A DNA stretch of 64,000 nt from PALSA-350 sp963834445 (GTDB lineage: Bacteria > Acidobacteriota > Terriglobia > Terriglobales > Acidobacteriaceae), in the NCBI GenBank assembly GCA_963834445.1, contig CAWIBU010000009.1, positions 1,612,001 through 1,676,000 on the forward strand, in the 5' to 3' direction. This document shows positions 60,268 to 64,000 of this stretch, piece after piece; the stretch's first letter is position 1; every line of letters starts with the position of its first letter. A program made the position numbers and the translations under genes. The notes beneath the pieces are model-generated. The model saw only the letters and a list, made by a program, of their open reading frames with translations, made no database searches and had not been told where the DNA came from.

Positions 60268-60549
60268 ATGGCGCAAAAGAAAGCTCGCAAACACTCTAGT
60301 TTTCTTGAGGAACTGGCAAAACCGCCGCTTCGCAAGGGTCATGTCCGTCTGTCACCGGTCGTTAGTCCAGCAGCCGCAGAATCAGAGATTGCCGAGATCC
60401 GCCGATGCACACACACGGGTCGGCCACTTGGGACGGAGCAGTTCGTCCATTCTCTGGAGCTATCGAGCAAACGTCGATTGGCCCCGCAGAAGGGAGGGCG
60501 CCCAAAGAAGACAGTTACGGACGCAAATCAAAAAATACTCGAATGGTGA
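60268..60549 (+). pseudogene. REP-associated tyrosine transposase (RAYT), C-terminal remnant
   Basis: A 93-residue frame whose second half (SEIAEIRRCTHTGRPLG, TEQFVHSLELSSKRRLAPQKGGRPKK) matches the C-terminus of Y1-type REP-associated transposases as I know them (IRRHTRTGRPLG...GRPRK). The catalytic HUH and Tyr parts are missing and the first half does not belong to the family. GGAGG abuts the first ATG (60265), three bases from this one. A 97-base piece of it is repeated at 60636-60732. Function is very unlikely. Confidence 0.65.
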
Positions 60550-60732
60550 CAAATGAGATCGTCGTTAACCCGGAAACGTTCTATCTGTCCCCAGGTTTTC
60601 CCCGGAAACGTTCTATCTGTCCCCAGGTTTTTTTTCAGCAGCCGCAGAATCAGAGATTGCCGAGATCCGCCGATGCACACACACGGGTCGGCCACTTGGG
60701 ACGGAGCAGTTCGTCCATTCTCTGGAGCTATC
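60368..60732. repeat. 97-bp direct duplication plus 32-bp tandem repeat
   Basis: Bases 60368-60464 (start CAGCAGCCGCAGAATCAG, end TCTGGAGCTATC) recur identically at 60636-60732. Directly before the second copy, CCCGGAAACGTTCTATCTGT with its CCCCAGGTTTT continuation occurs twice (60569-60599 and 60601-60631). The duplicated piece is the RAYT C-terminal coding segment. Confidence 0.9.
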
Positions 60733-60934
60733 AGCGCGTTTCCTCGCGATTTTGTAACGGAGTTTATAACTGATTGGTGACAGACGGAACCTAACCGTTG
60801 TAGTCTTGCACGGTCATCAGGCTCTGTCGAGACGTGGTAACGGTCCGTCTGGTCCCCGCCAAAGTCCCGGCGCTCTCTGTCCCGGAAACTTCTGTCCCGC
60901 AAACTTCGCGGAACCTTCCGTTCGACCACCAAAC

Positions 60935-61330
60935 TTAAGCTTCCATGAATCCGGCAAGCTTCAGCGCCTTGCGATCGAAGGTCGCGGTGGCGCGGCACCC
61001 TAGGCGGCGGTTGCGCGCGTTGATCAGACAGTCGGCAAATTCTGCATGCGAGTCCTTCCACATGTAAAGGGCGTGTTCAACCGAGGGCTCATCCTCAAAC
61101 ACGACTTCAGCCGTCTGCAGTAAAGAAGAAAGTGCTGCGACGATGTCGGGCTTTGTCAATTCGTACCGGCTGCGCAAGACCCACTCCATCTCCAACAGCA
61201 CCAGCAAGCTCACCAAAACCGGTTCGCCGATTTCTTCTTCGCGATGGATCAATCGCCGGGCCCGTTCATACTGCGGCCGGTCGTCACCATCCAGATAGCG
61301 AACGAGGACGTTGGTGTCAATGCCGAGCAT
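60935..61330 (-). CDS. PIN-domain toxin VapC (with AbrB-type antitoxin)
   Basis: A 131-residue ribonuclease toxin of the PIN family. The acidic residues are in place: Asp5 in GIDTNVLVRY, Glu47 in LLEMEW, Asp100 in EFADCLI and Asp119 in TFDRKAL. Targets of VapC toxins are usually tRNA or rRNA; this one is not predictable. Its ATG overlaps the TAA of the antitoxin gene by one base. It is the first of three toxin-antitoxin modules in 2.5 kb. Confidence 0.9.
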   Translation of the reverse strand: MLGIDTNVLVRYLDGDDRPQYERARRLIHREEEIGEPVLVSLLVLLEMEWVLRSRYELTKPDIVAALSSLLQTAEVVFEDEPSVEHALYMWKDSHAEFADCLINARNRRLGCRATATFDRKALKLAGFMEA

Positions 61331-61548
61331 TAGCGCGACAGCAGCCCGGTGGGCACGGCCTTCCTGCCCTTCTTATGGAGAAGTCCTGCCAGGTCGGACA
61401 CGTGCTTGTTCTTCACGCGCATGACCACAACTCCGTCCGGCATCAAAGTGAACGTCATTCTGTCTCCGGCCTTGATCCCAAGACCGTCGCGGATAGGCTT
61501 GGGAATGGTGGTCTGCCCTTTGCGGGTGAGTGTTCCCTCTATGCTCAT
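61330..61548 (-). CDS. AbrB/MazE-type antitoxin
   Basis: A 72-residue SpoVT/AbrB-fold protein (GTLTRKGQTTIPKPIRDGLGIKAGDRMTFTLMPDGVVVM) with a C-terminal tail (HVSDLAGLLHKKGRKAVP) that should bind and neutralise the PIN toxin encoded immediately downstream. Such antitoxins also bind their own promoter, so the pair is probably autoregulated. The one-base overlap couples translation. Confidence 0.9.
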   Translation of the reverse strand: MSIEGTLTRKGQTTIPKPIRDGLGIKAGDRMTFTLMPDGVVVMRVKNKHVSDLAGLLHKKGRKAVPTGLLSR

Positions 61549-61724
61549 GGCGATCTCCAGAATCCTTACTTATGTCATTATAGTAAGGAACAAATGCCCA
61601 TGCAAATTGGGAAGCAGTCGGCGTTAGGGGGGCGTTAGGGGGACAGGATATCCATCCCCAAACCGCAGGCCACCACCTCTTATAGATAAATAGTCGCCAT
61701 GAACCCATGAACCTGGGCTTGAAG

Positions 61725-61776
61725 GGACAGCCGGAATAACCCCTAATGCTAGCTACGGGGGTTACTCCGTCTGTCC
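61725..61776. repeat. REP-like hairpin
   Basis: GGACAGCCGGAATAACCCC (61725-61743) pairs with GGGGTTACTCCGTCTGTCC (61758-61776) with two mismatches and a loop of about 14 bases. The right arm and its continuation CCGTCTGTCCCGCCAATGCC are also present near 59606-59625. It stops shortly before the surviving part of the antitoxin gene. Confidence 0.7.
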
Positions 61777-61788
61777 CGCCAATGCCTT

Positions 61789-62001
61789 GTCCGGAATGTT
61801 CCTGACGCGCTTCATCGCAGCCTGAAAGCGCGGGCAGCGATGGCGGGTATGTCCCTCTCAGACTATTTGCTTGGCGAGTTCCGGGAGATCGCCGCGCGTC
61901 CGACATTGGCCGAATTTCGTGACCAACTGCACCGGCGCAAGCCAGTTGCCATCGTCCTCGATACAGGCGCGCTCGTGCGCGAGGAACGAAATGCGAGATG
62001 A
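61789..62001 (+). pseudogene. FitA/VapB-type antitoxin, 5' end lost
   Basis: The frame reads VRNVPDALHRSLKARAAMAG, then MSLSDYLLGEF, and ends DTGALVREERNAR. I recognise this as ribbon-helix-helix antitoxins of FitA/VapB type that normally begin a few residues before VRNVPD. Upstream in this frame there is no ATG, GTG or TTG before the stop at 61750-61752; the sequence is REP-like instead. Translation could only begin at CTG (61771) or at the internal ATG at 61840, which would give 53 residues without the DNA-binding strand. The stop codon overlaps the toxin start (ATGA). Confidence 0.75.
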
Positions 62002-62390
62002 TTGTGCTCGACGCCTCGGCGGCGGTTGACTGGTTGCTGCAGACCCCGGACGGGCAGCGCATCGAGCAGCGCATTTACGCACGCAACGAAACGCTGCACA
62101 CGGTGCACTTGCTGGACGTAGAGTTTGCCCAGGTGATGCGGCGTTTGGTGCGCGAGGGTACAGTGACACGCCGGCGGGCCGAGGAGTCAATGGAAGATCT
62201 GATCGCGGTTCGGGTCACCCGGTACGCCCCTGTATTGCTGCTGAACCGGATCTGGCAACTCAGAGAGAATCTAAGTGCCTACGATGCCGCCTACGTCGCC
62301 CTTGCCGAAGAACTCAAGGCTCCCTTGATCACGCGGGACCGTGGCATCGCCGCTGCGGCGGGTCATCGAGCCACGATCGAAGTCTTCTAG
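61998..62390 (+). CDS. PIN-domain toxin VapC (next to truncated antitoxin)
   Basis: A 130-residue PIN ribonuclease. Asp5 (VLDASAAVDWLL), Glu42 (DVEFAQV), Asp96 (SAYDAAYVALAE) and Asp114 (ITRDRGI) give a complete acidic site. The ATG overlaps the antitoxin stop by four bases. Because the antitoxin lacks its N-terminus but keeps the toxin-binding C-terminal region, the toxin may still be neutralised while autoregulation by DNA binding would be lost. This last point is inference. Confidence 0.9.
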   Translation: MIVLDASAAVDWLLQTPDGQRIEQRIYARNETLHTVHLLDVEFAQVMRRLVREGTVTRRRAEESMEDLIAVRVTRYAPVLLLNRIWQLRENLSAYDAAYVALAEELKAPLITRDRGIAAAAGHRATIEVF

Positions 62391-62738
62391 ACCAGCGCAG
62401 CAAACGAAAACCCAACGAACGAAAACAAAATTGGAAGTTTCGTCAACAGAAGAACCTGGCACTTACGAAATGCTGTCCAAAGACTTCCGTGAAAGTAGGG
62501 GTTTCAAGACAGACGAAGATGACCCTAACGCAGTATGGCTACCACGACAGATGTCCATGTGTTCATAAGGGTCATCTTCGTCTGGCCTACATTTCTTGAC
62601 GTGAGACGCGCTTAGTCTTGGCCGTAAAGGGTCCGTCCGTCACCAGGTTCCCGTCACCAGGTTCCCATGGCAGGCAGGTCTTCCGGGTCTTCCGTGGGGG
62701 GCTTCCGTTATAAAATAGGGCTATAGCTGGGCGGGTAT
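62391..62738. repeat. Gene-free region with inverted repeat
   Basis: CAGACGAAGATGACCCT (62510-62526) and its perfect complement AGGGTCATCTTCGTCTG (62568-62584) enclose 41 bases. The size would suit a REP pair or a small non-autonomous element. GTCACCAGGTTCCC is repeated in tandem near 62639-62666. No gene is seen. Confidence 0.7.
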
Positions 62739-62993
62739 ATGGCGTTGCATCTTGACATCTCGGAATCCGTAGCCGGCAGCCTCCGGTTACCGGTGCAGGA
62801 AATCGAGCCGCGCCTCCGCGCCGAGCTTGCGCTTGCTCTCTATGCTCAGGGTATCCTGCCGTTCGGGAAGGCATCCGAACTTGCTGCTGTCTCCCGTTTT
62901 CAACTCGCCGAGTTGCTTGGACAGCGGGCGATTCCACGTCACTACGCGGATGACGAACTGGCCCAAGATCTCGACTATGCTCGCGGTCAGTAA
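62739..62993 (+). CDS. UPF0175-family antitoxin
   Basis: An 84-residue protein matching UPF0175: PVQEIEPRLRAELALALYAQGILPFGKASELAAVSRFQLAELLGQRAIPRHY, with the 'ALxLYxxGxxSxGKAAELAGxSRxxFxxLLxxxxIP' pattern and an acidic C-terminal DDELAQDLDYA. The family pairs with DUF3368 PIN-like proteins, as here, and is taken to be the antitoxin. The stop codon lies inside the toxin gene (17-base overlap). Confidence 0.88.
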   Translation: MALHLDISESVAGSLRLPVQEIEPRLRAELALALYAQGILPFGKASELAAVSRFQLAELLGQRAIPRHYADDELAQDLDYARGQ

Positions 62994-63468
62994 TACCTCT
63001 CCCATCTCAAATCTTGCCTCCACTGACCGACTTGTACTTCTGAAGTCGCAATTCTCCACGGTCTCGATCCCCAATGCAGTTGCCAACGAACTGGCGACGC
63101 ACCCGGATCCCGCTGCCCGCGAAGCGATCCAGAGTGCTATCCGGGAAGGGTGGTTGCGCATTGAAACTGCGCAGGATTCTCCCCTGCTCAGGATTCTCCT
63201 GTTGCAACTTCACCCAGGCGAGGCCGAGGCTATTGCGCTCGCCACGGACATCAAAGCGGACATCGTGCTTATTGACGAACAGGAAGGACGCCAGCTTGCC
63301 TCAAAGGCGGGCCTTGCCGTCACTGGCGTTCTTGGCGTCCTGCTGCGCGCCAAGCGCAAGGGCGAGATTGCAGCGGTAAAGCCTGAGATTGATCTTCTCC
63401 GCTCTAAAGCCCGCTTCTTTGTATCTCCATTACTGGAAGCAAAGGTTCTCGTCGCAGCCGGAGAGTAA
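62977..63468 (+). CDS. DUF3368 PIN-like toxin
   Basis: A 163-residue PIN-like protein of DUF3368. The N-terminus MLAVSNTSPISNLAS has Asn where classical PIN proteins have the first Asp, a change common in this family. HPGEAEAIALA and VLIDEQEGRQLA supply the other acidic residues, and LGVLLRAKRKGEI follows as expected. The ATG at 62977 overlaps the antitoxin gene. Expected activity is RNA cleavage, untested. Confidence 0.87.
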   Translation: MLAVSNTSPISNLASTDRLVLLKSQFSTVSIPNAVANELATHPDPAAREAIQSAIREGWLRIETAQDSPLLRILLLQLHPGEAEAIALATDIKADIVLIDEQEGRQLASKAGLAVTGVLGVLLRAKRKGEIAAVKPEIDLLRSKARFFVSPLLEAKVLVAAGE

Positions 63469-63602
63469 AAACACCCGGAGTTGAAGGGGCTCGGCTAGAT
63501 ACGGCGCGGCTAAATACGGCGACCCGATACGTACTCACCCAGGTTCCTGGGCGGGCGAAGCGGGTCGGTTGAATTTGCTGCAATAGGTATGCTGTCACCG
63601 GA

Positions 63603-64000
63603 TTAACCCCCGAAGTCTGCGCTCTCGGGAACGTGTTCGTAGATTGTCCAAAGAGCCTTGACGTAGCCATCGCCAAACTCCGATCGAATGTCTTTCCCTC
63701 CAATGAAAGGAGGGTTGCCGACGATGAAGTCTGCTTCCGGCCACTTCGCCATTTTGGGTTCAATGTATTCGTAGACGGCCTTTCGAGCCGTTTCATCGGG
63801 CACCTGTCGGCCTGTAGTCGGGTGTTCTCTCATCGTGACGCCATCCCACTGGGTGATGGGCTCGCCTTCTCTATTCAACGCGGGCGTTTTCTTCTTCCAG
63901 GTAAGCAGAGCGTCGGCTTCAACAATGTTGTGGAAGTTGCGGATGACGGGGATGGGCGGCTGGGCATCGCCGCGAGTACGGAAGTGCCATTGCAGGTAGC
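63603..64000 (-). pseudogene. DNA methyltransferase (MmeI-like/type II-G class), truncated, runs off the window
   Basis: The frame is open from the right edge (HFRTRGDAQPPIPVIRNFHNI) through PEADFIVGNPPFIGGKDIR to a TAA at 63603-63605. The NPPF tetrapeptide is motif IV of N6-adenine methyltransferases, and the surrounding IGGKDIRSEFGDGYVKALW is typical of large MmeI-like enzymes. In complete relatives the protein goes on well beyond SADF with the rest of the catalytic domain and the target-recognition part. Here two Gly codons and a stop follow, so the 3' part is gone. The 5' part is outside the window. Confidence 0.75.

Noticed and set aside
62977..63468. Inactivated toxin because the first acidic residue is Asn
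   Set aside because: SNTSP at this place is frequent in DUF3368 proteins as I know them, so it is not evidence of decay.

Overview
The window reads as ordinary chromosome of an Acidobacteriota bacterium, probably class Terriglobia. This is inferred from gene families: a very large TonB-dependent receptor with an N-terminal carboxypeptidase-regulatory-like domain, a CRTAC1-type FG-GAP/ASPIC-UnbV protein, a pseudopilin C-terminus of acidobacterial type, and the order tig-clpP-clpX-lon-engB. No rRNA or other marker is present, so genus is left open.

Layout. 1-171 is the tail of a pseudopilin gene. 442-7369 (minus strand) is a protein quality-control block: trigger factor, ClpP, ClpX, Lon and the ribosome-assembly GTPase EngB, with lon and engB overlapping by one base. 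7576-10947 holds a CPCC zinc-ribbon protein, a lipoprotein aldose epimerase, a family-5-like uracil-DNA glycosylase overlapping a 52-residue DUF3309 membrane protein, a block of dispersed repeats and tRNA-Gly(CCC). 10997-15042 holds a GT39-like glycosyltransferase, the FG-GAP protein and a TPR protein.

15227-30226 is a sugar-utilisation locus. A membrane-anchored winged-helix regulator diverges from a TonB-dependent receptor. Two paralogous (alpha/alpha)6-barrel glycosidase-like proteins, a pore-like membrane protein with a missing selectivity filter, a family 2 glycoside hydrolase and galactokinase follow. The likely logic is import of an oligosaccharide, periplasmic trimming and phosphorylation of released galactose; the substrate cannot be read from the sequence.

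30476-47453 is mostly housekeeping: dnaE, accA with a CPBP protease, pyrF, rlpA, thiD and lysA, with several secreted or small proteins of unknown role. An array of 150-bp tandem repeats lies downstream of thiD (41219-41940). An IS1380-family insertion sequence with 14-bp inverted ends and a 4-bp target duplication sits at 47660-49345. 49481-59378 encodes a peptidoglycan-binding-like protein, a DegP/HtrA protease, an amidohydrolase/M20 peptidase/TruA operon, a TolC-family protein and a Tat-exported sugar isomerase-like protein.

59400-64000 is an accessory region. It carries short repeats, a duplicated fragment of a REP-associated transposase, three toxin-antitoxin modules of different families (AbrB/VapC, a 5'-truncated antitoxin with VapC, UPF0175/DUF3368) and a DNA methyltransferase gene that is cut short and runs off the right edge.

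The best candidates for something undescribed are the 150-bp array, the filterless channel-like protein, the REP-like hairpin abutting the truncated antitoxin, and the whole sugar locus. No wholly new multi-gene defence or biosynthetic system is convincingly visible.
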